From: Planctomycetia bacterium | GTDB taxonomy: Bacteria; Planctomycetota; Planctomycetia; Pirellulales; S012-138 | Length of the DNA stretch: 34,678 nt | Direction: 5' to 3' | Assembly: GCA_016177915.1 (NCBI GenBank) | Contig: JACOUI010000083.1 | Span: 1-34,678, forward strand | Shown here: one piece after another, positions 16,316 through 25,339 of the stretch | Layout: every line of letters starts with the position of its first letter | Position numbering within the stretch: position 1 is the stretch's first letter | Notes under the pieces: generated by a model | What the model saw: the letters and a program-made list of their open reading frames with translations, nothing else | Told to the model about the DNA's origin: nothing | Databases searched by the model: none | Translations under genes and position numbers: made by a program

Positions 16316-17320
16316 TCACGCCGCCTTCACGGGCTCATGCGCCGTTCCGCGCCGCAGCGATGATGTCCAGCGCCGCAAGTCCTCGCCCGGCACAAACGCC
16401 AGGCCCGCCGCGAACATCAAGACGGCGTACGGAACCAGGCCCGTCGCCAGCGCCAGGAACGCCCACGTGACGGCCGCCCAGCCCAAAAGCAGCGGCCGGG
16501 CCAGGCGATTCCACATCAGCAGAGGGAACGCCAGCTCGAAAAGCAGGATGCCGTAGGTCAAAACGTCGATGAGCTGCGGGGCCGTGGCGATGAACGTGAA
16601 ATCGACGAGCCGCGTTTCCGGGCGGGCGACGATCCACCACGCGCTCTCGCCATTGAGCCACACAGGACCCGAAATCCCTCCCGCGATCTGCGAAAACGCG
16701 ATGGCGACGTAGAGCAGGGCCACGTGGACCTGCATCAGCCGCAGGGCGACGTTCGCCCCCCACGTCGGCTGCGGTTTGGCGCCCTTGGCGCCGCGCTGCG
16801 CCAGGCAGGCATCGACGGACCAGTGTCGTCCCGACGGGCCCAGGCACGCGTAGAACATCAGCATCGCCAGGGCTGGCTCCGCCTGCGCCGTGAGCATCGG
16901 CGCGCGATGGATATACGAGAGGACCACGTACAGCGCGAGCACCGACGTGATCCGCGTCCGCAGGCCGACCGTGTACGCCCCCAGCACAAACAGCGCCGCC
17001 AGGTGCCCGATCCACAGCTCCGTCGGGTTGCGCAGGTAGTTCAGGAACGAGAAGCGGTTGAGCGGAGGCAGGCCGTGGCCGCGTTCGACGAACCGTCCTT
17101 CCCAGCTTTCGACGGACTCGGGCGTCAGGATGCCGTCGTTGGAAAAGAAGGTCACGAGGTCGGGCGTGAGCGAGGCCAAGAGATACAGGGCGACCACGCC
17201 CGTGACGATGCGCATCACCGCCAGCGGCCGGGCGTCGGCCGGGGTGTACCAGAACCGGTTCCAGCCGGCGGCGAAGCGCTCGATGAGCGTGGCGAAATAA
17301 CCCTTCGATTCGGCGGACAT
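16316..17320 (-). CDS. HTTM-domain integral membrane protein
   Basis: Predicted 334-residue inner-membrane protein with about six or seven hydrophobic segments. The order and motifs fit the HTTM domain, which is related to the membrane part of vitamin K-dependent gamma-carboxylase: DARPLAVMRIVTGVVALYLL, then FVLGAYTVGLRTRITSVLAL, then SYIHRAPMLTAQAEPALAML and LMQVHVALLYVAIAFSQIAG, then GILLFELAFPLLMW. No lumenal carboxylase domain follows, so enzymatic activity is uncertain. ATG 17320 has CAGGAA upstream and begins the family-like N-terminus; a start at 17458 would add an Arg-rich run. It lies 22 bases after the upstream gene, so the two form an operon. Confidence 0.8.
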   Translation of the reverse strand: MSAESKGYFATLIERFAAGWNRFWYTPADARPLAVMRIVTGVVALYLLASLTPDLVTFFSNDGILTPESVESWEGRFVERGHGLPPLNRFSFLNYLRNPTELWIGHLAALFVLGAYTVGLRTRITSVLALYVVLSYIHRAPMLTAQAEPALAMLMFYACLGPSGRHWSVDACLAQRGAKGAKPQPTWGANVALRLMQVHVALLYVAIAFSQIAGGISGPVWLNGESAWWIVARPETRLVDFTFIATAPQLIDVLTYGILLFELAFPLLMWNRLARPLLLGWAAVTWAFLALATGLVPYAVLMFAAGLAFVPGEDLRRWTSSLRRGTAHEPVKAA

Positions 17321-17342
17321 GGCGTGTTCCTGCGGCGAGCCG

Positions 17343-18305
17343 TTAGTTCGGGTTGCGGAATTCGGGGGGCAGTTCGCGTCGGAGCGGCGGCGTAGAGGGC
17401 GGCGTCGGCGTCTGCGCACTGGGCGGCGCGGGGACGTTGTTGTCCGCGCCGGCGGCACCGGACGATGTTCGCGGTGAGTTGCCGGGCGCGGGCGCTACTG
17501 CACCAGCCGCGCCGATTCGGTTCACCAACACTTCGTCCCCATCGACGATAATCTGCGCAGCGTATACCGGCTCTCCGAAGCGAGCCCACGGATCACGGTC
17601 TGCCGCGTTCGCCGAAACTACATTGTCCGGCGTCAAGAGCCAGAGCGGCCGGCAGCGAATGATTCCCGTCGTGACGCCGTGCCGACGAGCCATCCAACGG
17701 CCAACGGCCGCGGTGATGTCGTAGGCGTCGGCGGGGATGTTCCGCAGAGTTTGGGCGCGCGGCGGACCTTCAACGACCCCCGCGCCCTCTAGTGAAGCGG
17801 CGGAGAGGTCTTCGTCGTCCGGTCGCGTGGCACTGGCGAGCCTGCCGATTTCCCACGTCAAGAGCTGATAATATCGTTTCCGCTGGCCCCACAGTCCGTC
17901 ACCAGGAAAACCGACGGTTTGACGCTCTCCATCGCGCTCGAATTGAAAATCCACGAAGTAAGCCATGTCGTACGCCTCAGCATGGCTTAAGTGCATCATC
18001 GCTCGGCGCGCCTTGTTGCGCTGGCGTTGGTTCTCGGTGTCTTCGGCGTCGGCACTACGCCAGCGCACGCCCGCGTCCAGGTCGTAATCCATCGCCAGCA
18101 GGCGCAGGTAGAAACCTGGCATCGTGCGGAGGTTTTCGCGGAAGCGCGAGGTGCTGCTGTTGAACAAGAGCGCCGTGGCCAGCGCGAACAGGTGGATGAA
18201 GAGCAAGAGTGAAACGGCCGTACGCAGGGTCTGGTTGGGCGCGGCCGTCGCGGCAGCCGTCTCGGGGCGCGCCTGCTCTTTTTCTTTGGCAAGGGATTGG
18301 ATCAT
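17343..18305 (-). CDS. Unknown single-span membrane protein upstream of the HTTM gene
   Basis: Predicted 320-residue protein that I do not recognise by family. Residues 26-48 form one strong transmembrane helix (AVSLLLFIHLFALATALLF). The rest should lie on one side of the membrane and includes YLRLLAMDYDLDAGVRW and VGFPGDGLWGQRKRYYQLL. The last 55 residues are Ala/Pro-rich and probably disordered. It ends 22 bases before the HTTM gene and is probably co-transcribed; in planctomycetes HTTM genes often follow such a protein, which suggests a complex (inference). Confidence 0.75.
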   Translation of the reverse strand: MIQSLAKEKEQARPETAAATAAPNQTLRTAVSLLLFIHLFALATALLFNSSTSRFRENLRTMPGFYLRLLAMDYDLDAGVRWRSADAEDTENQRQRNKARRAMMHLSHAEAYDMAYFVDFQFERDGERQTVGFPGDGLWGQRKRYYQLLTWEIGRLASATRPDDEDLSAASLEGAGVVEGPPRAQTLRNIPADAYDITAAVGRWMARRHGVTTGIIRCRPLWLLTPDNVVSANAADRDPWARFGEPVYAAQIIVDGDEVLVNRIGAAGAVAPAPGNSPRTSSGAAGADNNVPAPPSAQTPTPPSTPPLRRELPPEFRNPN

Positions 18306-18339
18306 GGACGTCGCCGCCGGTCATGGTGAGAACGAGGCC

Positions 18340-18359
18340 GTGAGACGTTTCCGTCTTAC
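18340..18359. repeat. Short palindrome GTGAGACG-TTTC-CGTCTTAC
   Basis: An 8-bp inverted repeat with one mismatch, 35 bases upstream of the 18305 start. It resembles dispersed GTAAGACG-type palindromes. It could form a hairpin in a leader or simply be a dispersed repeat. Confidence 0.45.
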
Positions 18360-18487
18360 AACTTTACGATGCGGAAAGCCAACACGGAGGGCCGGGCGAT
18401 GAAAAAAGGCGACAGAGTTTGCGCCGCCGGCGGGATTTGCGCCACAGGAAGAACCGGCAGCAAAGGCCGCACAATCGCCCCTCCTAC

Positions 18488-18569
18488 ACCAACCCGAAGC
18501 GCCAGCGAGGGAGCGCTGCCAACCCGCAGGGCCAGCGAGGGAGCTGGGGCCCCTCTCTGGCGCTTCGGG

Positions 18570-18573
<4 letters not shown>
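18488..18573. repeat. Compound repeat of the AACCCGAAGCGCCAGCGAGG family spanning the moxR stop
   Basis: Two direct copies (about 18489-18513 and 18519-18543) are followed by an inverted copy (about 18553-18572). The outer copies can pair, giving a hairpin of about 80 bases. The inverted copy, read leftward, begins TAACCCGAAGCGCCAG; its first three bases are the moxR stop codon. The same family lies in the dnaG leader at 11139-11190. It may act as a terminator for moxR. Confidence 0.75.
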
Positions 18574-19589
<1,016 letters not shown>

Positions 19590-19665
19590 AGGTCATCCTT
19601 TCTGCTGCAGTTCCGTTGCGGACGACGGCCGGCAGAGTGGGGAAATCGTGCTGTGCCGCTGGGCT

Positions 19666-19671
19666 ATTATA
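19666..19671 (-). promoter_or_regulatory. Probable -10 element of moxR
   Basis: Leftward perfect TATAAT, 77 bases before the TTG start. The expected -35 position reads TTCTAT, a weak match. Confidence 0.4.
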
Positions 19672-19752
19672 TCGGCAAGGGGAAGGCGATAGAATGCTGT
19701 CCGGGTCTAGGCGGGCGTGAGTCTGAGCAAATGGCCGCAGGCGCGACGGCAC

Positions 19753-20244
19753 ATGCAGTTTACGGCAGACGAGTATTTACGCGCGGGCGTCGAGCGGATG
19801 CGTCAGGCACGCGCGATTCACAACTCCGGGGAAGGCTACGCGCTGGCGATGTACTGCGGTGGCCTGGCCGTGGAGTGCCTGCTGCGGGCTTTCCGGTGGA
19901 AAGAGGACCGTTCCTTTGAAGGCCGGCACGACCTACTCGACTTGCTGAAGGGCAGCGGATTGTTGGGGACAAGCGAAGATCAGTTGCGGCGGCGAGGATT
20001 CTCGGAAGTTGAAGTCCAGGCACAAGCGACAGCTTTTCGTGCGGCTGTTTCGGAGGTGGTTTTGCTTTGGCACAACAATCTTCGTTTTGCGTCGGAAGGC
20101 AGTTTGAGGGCGCATCTGCGTAGAATCGGGCGACTGCAAGGGGTCAAGGGGGACGCGCTGAAGAAAAACGCGCGAGACCTTCTGGATGCCGCGCAAACCG
20201 TCATCAATCGAGGTGTTGCACTATGGAACTTAAGGAAAAAGTGA
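19753..20244 (+). CDS. HEPN-like domain protein
   Basis: Predicted 163-residue soluble, mostly helical protein. The helix YALAMYCGGLAVECLLRAF (29-47) followed by GRHDLLDLL (57-65) matches the HEPN pattern (small residue, Ala-x-Glu-Cys, then H-D-L-x-x-L). R53 and H59 are spaced as in an R-x(4-6)-H motif, the RNase motif of HEPN toxins, though it is not certain they are the active pair. HEPN proteins commonly act as RNases or nucleotide-transfer partners in toxin-antitoxin and defence systems. The gene overlaps the next gene by 22 bases. The start is uncertain: ATG 19753 or GTG 19717, neither with a strong ribosome binding site. GC is visibly lower than in its neighbours. Confidence 0.65.
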   Translation: MQFTADEYLRAGVERMRQARAIHNSGEGYALAMYCGGLAVECLLRAFRWKEDRSFEGRHDLLDLLKGSGLLGTSEDQLRRRGFSEVEVQAQATAFRAAVSEVVLLWHNNLRFASEGSLRAHLRRIGRLQGVKGDALKKNARDLLDAAQTVINRGVALWNLRKK

Positions 20245-20741
20245 AGTCGGCGCTGACGCGAGCGTTGCAGCCCGAGAGCATCCGCATCGAGGACGACGAC
20301 GGGATCACGGGGTTCGTCGTGTCGAAGCGATTTGAGAGAATGTCGTCGCTCGACCGCCAGGAGTTGCTCGACGAACTGCTGCAGAAGTCCCCTCTGCAAT
20401 TCAGTCCCAAGGAGCTGCGCCGCGTGCTGTTGATCGCGGCCTTGACGCCCGTCGAGTATGAGTCGGTCGGCGCGAGGATTCGCGTGCGTCGTGTTAAGCA
20501 GATGGCCAGCGGTGCTGTGGAAATCACGGTTCAGGGGGATCACGCCGACGCAGACTACGTTCGCGGCGCGCTGAACAATCAGAAGGGTGTCAGGACGACA
20601 GAGCCAAAGGACTGTCCAGGCGCGACGGGACTCTTGACGTGTTTTCGCGCGAAGGGCACGAACGGCGCCCACCTGACGAAAAGCAGTGTCCTCAAGCTCC
20701 TGAGTCAGGATCGGATGATTGAGGTTCTGCAAGACGCGTAA
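20223..20741 (+). CDS. BolA-like domain protein with unknown C-terminal half
   Basis: Predicted 172-residue soluble protein. Residues 1-82 resemble BolA (a KH-like fold): an N-terminal helix ELKEKVKSALTRAL, then IRIEDDDGITGFVVSKRF, then MSSLDRQELLDELL (the usual 'F-x-G-x-S-x-x-x-R-H' region, here without the His), and finally RRVLLIAALTPVEY, matching BolA's terminal 'TPxE'. The second half (about 90-172) is not one I recognise; it is mixed alpha/beta with KGTNGAHLTKSSVLKLLSQ. Cellular BolA proteins work with monothiol glutaredoxins on Fe-S clusters or bind DNA; this one is longer and is tied to a HEPN-like gene, so another role is likely. Its last 50 bases overlap the convergent gene. Confidence 0.6.
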   Translation: MELKEKVKSALTRALQPESIRIEDDDGITGFVVSKRFERMSSLDRQELLDELLQKSPLQFSPKELRRVLLIAALTPVEYESVGARIRVRRVKQMASGAVEITVQGDHADADYVRGALNNQKGVRTTEPKDCPGATGLLTCFRAKGTNGAHLTKSSVLKLLSQDRMIEVLQDA

Positions 20742-22713
20742 TCTTGTGCTCGACATTGAACTTCACAGTCAGCCAACAGACGCGCGTCCCGTCGGGACCA
20801 ATCGGGCCGGCCTGCATCCCGTCGCGCACGTACTCTCTCCCGCGCCACTCGACGTAGTCTGTTTCGGGATGGCGCGCCGGCACGGTAAGACTGAGGCGCG
20901 GCTGCATGGCACCATCGAAGGCCGACAGCTCGACGGGGCCGCCGGGCGCAACGGGGCTGGTGCGGATGAGGAGCACGTCGCGGCCGGATGCAAGCCAGGC
21001 GGCGACGTCGGGGCAGCGGGCGTGCAGTTCCGCCAGGTCGTACAGGGAGAGCAGGCCGTCGAGCGAGCGGCGCGTCGTGCGCAGGAAGACAAAATCGGCA
21101 GCGAGCCGGAAGGCGTCTTCCAGGCAGACGACGCCCAGCCGGGGGCGCGGGGGCAATGGTTCGAGCGCAAAACCGGCGACGGCCAGCTTAGCGAGCCGTT
21201 CTCGATGGCCATCCAGCTCGGCCTGCGAGAGCATCTCCAAACGGCGAAGGTCGCGGAGGCGCTCGGCGGCGATCGTGCGGCTCACGGCCTCGTAGGAAAG
21301 GAGCGGCGTGCGGTCGCGGTGGCCGGGCGGCTTGGCGCAGCCCAGCGGGCGGTCGAGGTAAAGCGCCAAGCCCAGCTCGCGCAGCTCGTCGTCCTCCTCC
21401 AGATCGCGAAGGCTTTGCCTCAGGACGCGATGCGCGGCGCTTTCAGGAGCAACGACAAGCGGCCGGCCGGCAAAGAGCCGCTTCGAGCGCTTGGCGGGCT
21501 GCGTGATTTCCTCGTCGGAAAGGTGCGGGAACGCGTCGGGGAGCACGCGCTGGTTGTCGCCGGGCGAGGTGGGGACGTCCGGCACCGCCAGCCCCTCGTA
21601 TTGGCGGCGAAAATACCACGCCTGACGAAGAGCCCGCCGGCGAAGGCGCAATTTTCGCTGCACGGCGCCGTCGGATGACAGAAAAAGATCGGGACGCGAT
21701 TCGACCTGCGACAAATACCAGGTCAGCAACTCGTCGAGGAGGAGCAAGTCGGGATAGTCCGCCCCGAAGCTGTGGAAGGTCCACAGGTCGAAGGCCGTCA
21801 GGTGCCGGCCGATCTGGCGGAGCATGTAGCCCACGAGATCGACGACGGGTTCGACCCCGAGGGCGTTGTCGCGCGAGAGCCGATCGAGGAAGGCGACGAT
21901 CCGCCGGCCGAGGCCGGTGTAGGGGGTGAGGGCAAGCTGGTGGAAGAGCGTTTTGACGAGCGGGATAATGGCCGTTGCGCGGGCCTTTTCAACGAGGCGG
22001 TCCGCCAGCAGCGGCGCGCGATCGGGCGGGGCCGCGCGCAGGGCCAGCTCCAACAGGCTCGCCGCCCGCGCTCGTTCGCCGCTCACGACTTCGGCGCACA
22101 GGCCGACGAGTTCCTCGGCCGACCGGGACGGCCCGTCGCCCTCAGGCCGCGCATCGCTCAGCCAGCCGGCCATGCCGAGCGCGAAAAGCGGGTGCGGCGA
22201 CTCGACGGACGTGATCGGCAATCGGCTGGCGCCGGTGAACGCCTGCCGCAGCAGTTCCTCCAGTTCGCACTTCAATCCCGCCGCGTCGACCACGTTTTCG
22301 TCGCGCGAAAGCTTGGCCGTGCCCACGAACTCGCGGGAGAGGATTCTCGCCGGCCGCGTAACGATCACGCCGGGCGATTCCTCGTGCGCTTCGTGGCCGT
22401 ACACGAGGACGTGCCGGACGACGTGGAGGCAATCTTCCGCGGCGAGCACGGAGACGACGCGGTCGCCGTGCGGCGTGGGTGGATGTACGTCGGCGACATG
22501 CGGATCGTCCGGCCGGCGGATGGAAACGTGCCAGGCCAGGAACGTCTCCCTGCGCCGGGTCATGTTCTCGGCCAGAAGGTGGCCGCCCAGAAGCTCGAAG
22601 CGCCAGGTTTCTTCGGCAGGGCCGTCGATGGACAGCCCTGCGCCGCCGGCGACAAAGAAGCGGGCCGGCCGCAAAAGTTCGCCGACAACCTGGCGGACGA
22701 CGGGCAGGGTCAT
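20692..22713 (-). CDS. Large unknown soluble protein
   Basis: Predicted 673-residue protein that I do not recognise. It has no signal peptide or membrane helix. The centre (about 200-330) is strongly helical (LLADRLVEKARATAIIPLVK, ending VDLVGYMLRQIGRHLTAFDL), followed by an Arg-rich helix, RKLRLRRRALRQAWYFRR. The C-terminal third is mixed (RPRLGVVCLEDAFRLAADFV). It begins 84 bases after the protease gene on the same strand, so the two may be co-transcribed. Its last 16 codons lie inside the 3' end of the opposing BolA-like gene, so the true C-terminus may have been replaced when that pair arrived. ATG 22713 has no strong ribosome binding site. Confidence 0.7.
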   Translation of the reverse strand: MTLPVVRQVVGELLRPARFFVAGGAGLSIDGPAEETWRFELLGGHLLAENMTRRRETFLAWHVSIRRPDDPHVADVHPPTPHGDRVVSVLAAEDCLHVVRHVLVYGHEAHEESPGVIVTRPARILSREFVGTAKLSRDENVVDAAGLKCELEELLRQAFTGASRLPITSVESPHPLFALGMAGWLSDARPEGDGPSRSAEELVGLCAEVVSGERARAASLLELALRAAPPDRAPLLADRLVEKARATAIIPLVKTLFHQLALTPYTGLGRRIVAFLDRLSRDNALGVEPVVDLVGYMLRQIGRHLTAFDLWTFHSFGADYPDLLLLDELLTWYLSQVESRPDLFLSSDGAVQRKLRLRRRALRQAWYFRRQYEGLAVPDVPTSPGDNQRVLPDAFPHLSDEEITQPAKRSKRLFAGRPLVVAPESAAHRVLRQSLRDLEEDDELRELGLALYLDRPLGCAKPPGHRDRTPLLSYEAVSRTIAAERLRDLRRLEMLSQAELDGHRERLAKLAVAGFALEPLPPRPRLGVVCLEDAFRLAADFVFLRTTRRSLDGLLSLYDLAELHARCPDVAAWLASGRDVLLIRTSPVAPGGPVELSAFDGAMQPRLSLTVPARHPETDYVEWRGREYVRDGMQAGPIGPDGTRVCWLTVKFNVEHKITRLAEPQSSDPDSGA

Positions 22714-22797
22714 CGGAGGGTCCGCTGGCGGCAGAGGCGGCGGGGCGGTCGGTGTTCGCTGATGCTCCGGCGGGCCGACGCCCCCCGCTCGCCCGGT

Positions 22798-24630
22798 TCA
22801 CTCATCCTTCTTGATGACGACCGCCAGGACGATGAAGAGCGGCTCGTCGTCGCCGATCATGCCCTTGGCGACCGTCATGCCCAAAACGACGCACGGCGTT
22901 TTCGCCGGCAGCGGATCGACGACGCCGGGCTTGCCCAGCACCAGCACGCTGGCCTCTGTCCCGTCGAAATCGACGCGCGTCAAAGGCCCCAAGGGGCTGG
23001 CGACGGCGCCGGCCGATGTGCCATGCCCAAATACAAACACGGCCGGCGAATTTCGATCGGTCTCGGGCTTGTACCCGTCGAGCGTCTTGACCGCCAATCC
23101 GTTGGCTGCCTTGGTCTGTCCTTCCTTCCACTTCATGCCGCGCAGGGCATGGGTGACGACGTCGGCCTGCTGCTTGTTCTTCTCGTCGGCCTGGCCGAAG
23201 CGTGCGACGATCATGCAGCGAACGAGGTCCTGCAGCGATTTGTACGCTTCCGCGTCCTGCGGCTCCCACGCGGCGGTGTTGCGAATCTGATCGTACGTGA
23301 TCTTCAGCTCGTCGTCGCTCAGCGGCGGCGGAAGGGGGACGCGCGCCAGCGGCGAGGGGGCGGCCTTGGGAATCAGCCCGCGGTGCTTGCGCAGCGGCTC
23401 GACTTTCGGCAGCCTGTTTCTCATCAGTTCGTGGATGTGCTGCACGTGGATCGCGAAGCCCACCCTTTCCGTTTCGTTGTCGATCCAGGTATTCACGCCG
23501 AGCACTTGCCCCTTCGCGTTCAAGAGCGGTCCGCCGCTGTTGCCGGGGAGAATTTTGGCGTCGTGCTGAATCCAGCGGTTGGCGGCCGTCTCGCCGTACA
23601 TCGGCTTCAAAAAGCGCTCCTGGAACTGGCTGGGGACTTCGTCGGTGTTCATCGTCTTGTTGACGGCGCCCTTTTCGACGACGTAATTCTGCCCGTGCGG
23701 GTGCCCGATGACGAAGACCGGCGACTCGTCGGGGGCGTCCTCGGCGGGGGCCAGCGAGAGCGAGTGCATGTCTTCGGGCAGGCCGTTGACCTTGAGCAAG
23801 GCGAGGTCGGACTCGGGGATCAACGAAACGTAGCCTTCGATGCTGTAGCGGTCGTCGTTGCGGAACAGGACGTAGGCCTCCTCGGATCGGGACATCACGT
23901 GATAGTTGGTGACGACGAGGCCCTGCTTGACGTCGACGACGAAGCCCGTGCCCAGGCTCATTGGCTGGGCGCCGGCGATGGGCTTGCTGTCGATCCGCAC
24001 GACGGACCATTCGGTGTACCTGATCCAGTCGTCGAGGGGCGCGCCCTCCTTGGGCAGCTCGGGAGACTTGGGCTTCTTGCTGCCGGAAAAAACGCCAGGG
24101 AAGGTCGGCGTCTGGGGGCTTGGGTTCTGGCCGCCCGCGCGCGGCGGGAGGATCGAGGTGGCGCCGCCCGATGGTGCGGTGTTGGACGCATTCGTGACGG
24201 ACCCGCCGGTCGGCGCCTGGGCCGTTTGCTCGGGCTTCTGCGTCAGCCAGTAGAAAACCCCTGCGCCGCCGGCGCCGCCGAGCACGACGAAGGCGATGAC
24301 GGCCCAGGCCCAGACGGGGAGCGACGAACCGCGGCGAGCGCGATAGGCGGCGGCGACCGTGGCCGGCTCGGCGGGGGCGACGGGACCGTCCGGAGAGGGC
24401 GACGGCGTCGTGGCGACGGAGGGGGGAGCGCCGGCGGGCGGGGCCATCGGGCCGGCGATGCCGCCGGACACTGCGAAGCGTTTTTCGCTCGAGCCGATAT
24501 CGCCCGCTGTGCTGCCGCCGGGCACGCGGAACACAGCGCCGCATTTAGGGCATTTGCCCCGTTTGCCGGCCAGCTCGTCGCGCACCTTGAAGGTGGCCTG
24601 GCACGCGCCGCACGTCGCCTGAATGGGCAT
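22798..24630 (-). CDS. Membrane-anchored trypsin-like serine protease with N-terminal zinc ribbon
   Basis: Predicted 610-residue protein. Residues 1-35 form a zinc ribbon (C7, C10, C27, C30), the planctomycete 'CxxC...CPxC' tag, on the cytoplasmic side. A Pro/Ala-rich linker leads to one transmembrane helix near 105-130. The trypsin-like (S1C) domain follows with a full triad: H244 in TNYHVM, D275 in SDLALLK and S365 in GNSGGPL. No PDZ domain is evident, unlike DegP/HtrA. The last 200 residues are of unknown fold. The layout suggests a surface or periplasmic protease whose substrate is unknown. ATG 24630 is the right start because it begins the ribbon (MPIQATCGAC); the longer frame adds 35 unrelated residues. 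Confidence 0.85.
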   Translation of the reverse strand: MPIQATCGACQATFKVRDELAGKRGKCPKCGAVFRVPGGSTAGDIGSSEKRFAVSGGIAGPMAPPAGAPPSVATTPSPSPDGPVAPAEPATVAAAYRARRGSSLPVWAWAVIAFVVLGGAGGAGVFYWLTQKPEQTAQAPTGGSVTNASNTAPSGGATSILPPRAGGQNPSPQTPTFPGVFSGSKKPKSPELPKEGAPLDDWIRYTEWSVVRIDSKPIAGAQPMSLGTGFVVDVKQGLVVTNYHVMSRSEEAYVLFRNDDRYSIEGYVSLIPESDLALLKVNGLPEDMHSLSLAPAEDAPDESPVFVIGHPHGQNYVVEKGAVNKTMNTDEVPSQFQERFLKPMYGETAANRWIQHDAKILPGNSGGPLLNAKGQVLGVNTWIDNETERVGFAIHVQHIHELMRNRLPKVEPLRKHRGLIPKAAPSPLARVPLPPPLSDDELKITYDQIRNTAAWEPQDAEAYKSLQDLVRCMIVARFGQADEKNKQQADVVTHALRGMKWKEGQTKAANGLAVKTLDGYKPETDRNSPAVFVFGHGTSAGAVASPLGPLTRVDFDGTEASVLVLGKPGVVDPLPAKTPCVVLGMTVAKGMIGDDEPLFIVLAVVIKKDE

Positions 24631-24727
24631 CGCTACGACCTGAAACGACGACCGGATGACTCTTCGCTTGGGTATCGATCCGGCTGTCCATCGTAGCAAC
24701 ACTTGCCCGGTCAAACAACCAAAGGCG

Positions 24728-24750
24728 AGGCGCATCGAACGGACGCGCCT
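24728..24750 (-). terminator. Possible terminator of the STAS gene
   Basis: Seven bases past the STAS stop, the leftward strand has AGGCGC (24750-24745), an 11-base loop and GCGCCT (24733-24728), followed by a T-rich stretch (CTTTGGTTGTTTG). The stem is short, so this is tentative. Confidence 0.3.
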
Positions 24751-24756
24751 ATCGCT

Positions 24757-25110
24757 CTATGTCACGCCGGCCAGCGCCCGGATCGCTTCGTCGCGGTTGG
24801 GATACGACGGCCAGACCTGGTCTAGGCGCGTGACGCGGAGGATCTCGGCGCAGAAGTCGTTCAATCCGCAGACGACGAACTCGCCGTCCTTCTGCCGCAC
24901 GCGCTTCCACGCGCGGAACACGACCTCGATGAAGTTCGAGCCGAAATAGTCGGTGCGGCTGAAGTCGAGCACGACCTTGGGCTGGGCGCTCTCGCTGGCG
25001 ATGGCCAGGAGCTGCTCGCCGAGCTGGTCCAGCGATTGCGGTTGAAAGGCGTCGTAGCGCTTGTCCAAAAACACCACGGACACGCCGTTTTCTTCGTGAA
25101 TCTCGGCCAT
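24757..25110 (-). CDS. STAS-domain protein, anti-anti-sigma-like
   Basis: Predicted 117-residue cytoplasmic protein with a STAS fold: VSVVFLDKRYDAFQPQSLDQ, then PKVVLDFSRTDYFGSNFIEV, then GEFVVCGLNDF. In SpoIIAA-like anti-sigma antagonists the segment after 'DFS' ends in a phosphorylatable Ser; here FGSNF supplies S62 or so as the candidate site. Such proteins release sigma factors by binding a switch kinase. No kinase, phosphatase or alternative sigma gene is adjacent, so its partner is elsewhere. ATG 25110 has GGAG six bases upstream; the GTG at 25122 lies within that site. Confidence 0.8.
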   Translation of the reverse strand: MAEIHEENGVSVVFLDKRYDAFQPQSLDQLGEQLLAIASESAQPKVVLDFSRTDYFGSNFIEVVFRAWKRVRQKDGEFVVCGLNDFCAEILRVTRLDQVWPSYPNRDEAIRALAGVT

Positions 25111-25209
25111 GCCGCACTCCACCCGCGGGACATCCGGCAGCTCGTCGCGGCCGCCGATTTACGTGCAAGTTTACGGGAAGGCGCGGCGGAAGGCAAGAAA
25201 CCGGGCCTC

Positions 25210-25330
25210 GTAGCCCTCACGCTCCGCGTGAGGCAGCCTCTTTTGGAAACGGGCCGGGACCAGTGTGACCGCTCGTTCCACGCAACCACAATCGCGATTC
25301 TGGCCGCCTCACGCGGAGCGTGAGGGCTAC
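25210..25330. repeat. Perfect 25-bp inverted repeat with nested palindromes
   Basis: The left arm 25210-25234 (GTAGCCCTCACGC... ending GTGAGGC) and the right arm 25306-25330 are exact reverse complements, 71 bases apart. Each arm is itself a palindrome (CCTCACGC-TCC-GCGTGAGG). The element ends nine bases before the stop of the acyltransferase gene and would give long hairpins in both directions. The nested structure resembles a REP/BIME-type unit or a small non-autonomous element. Confidence 0.8.
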
Positions 25331-25339
25331 AGGATGTGC

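Noticed and set aside
21772-24696. 974-codon rightward open frame
   Set aside because: Antisense to the unknown protein and the protease; no recognisable motif, and the protease frame keeps its triad.
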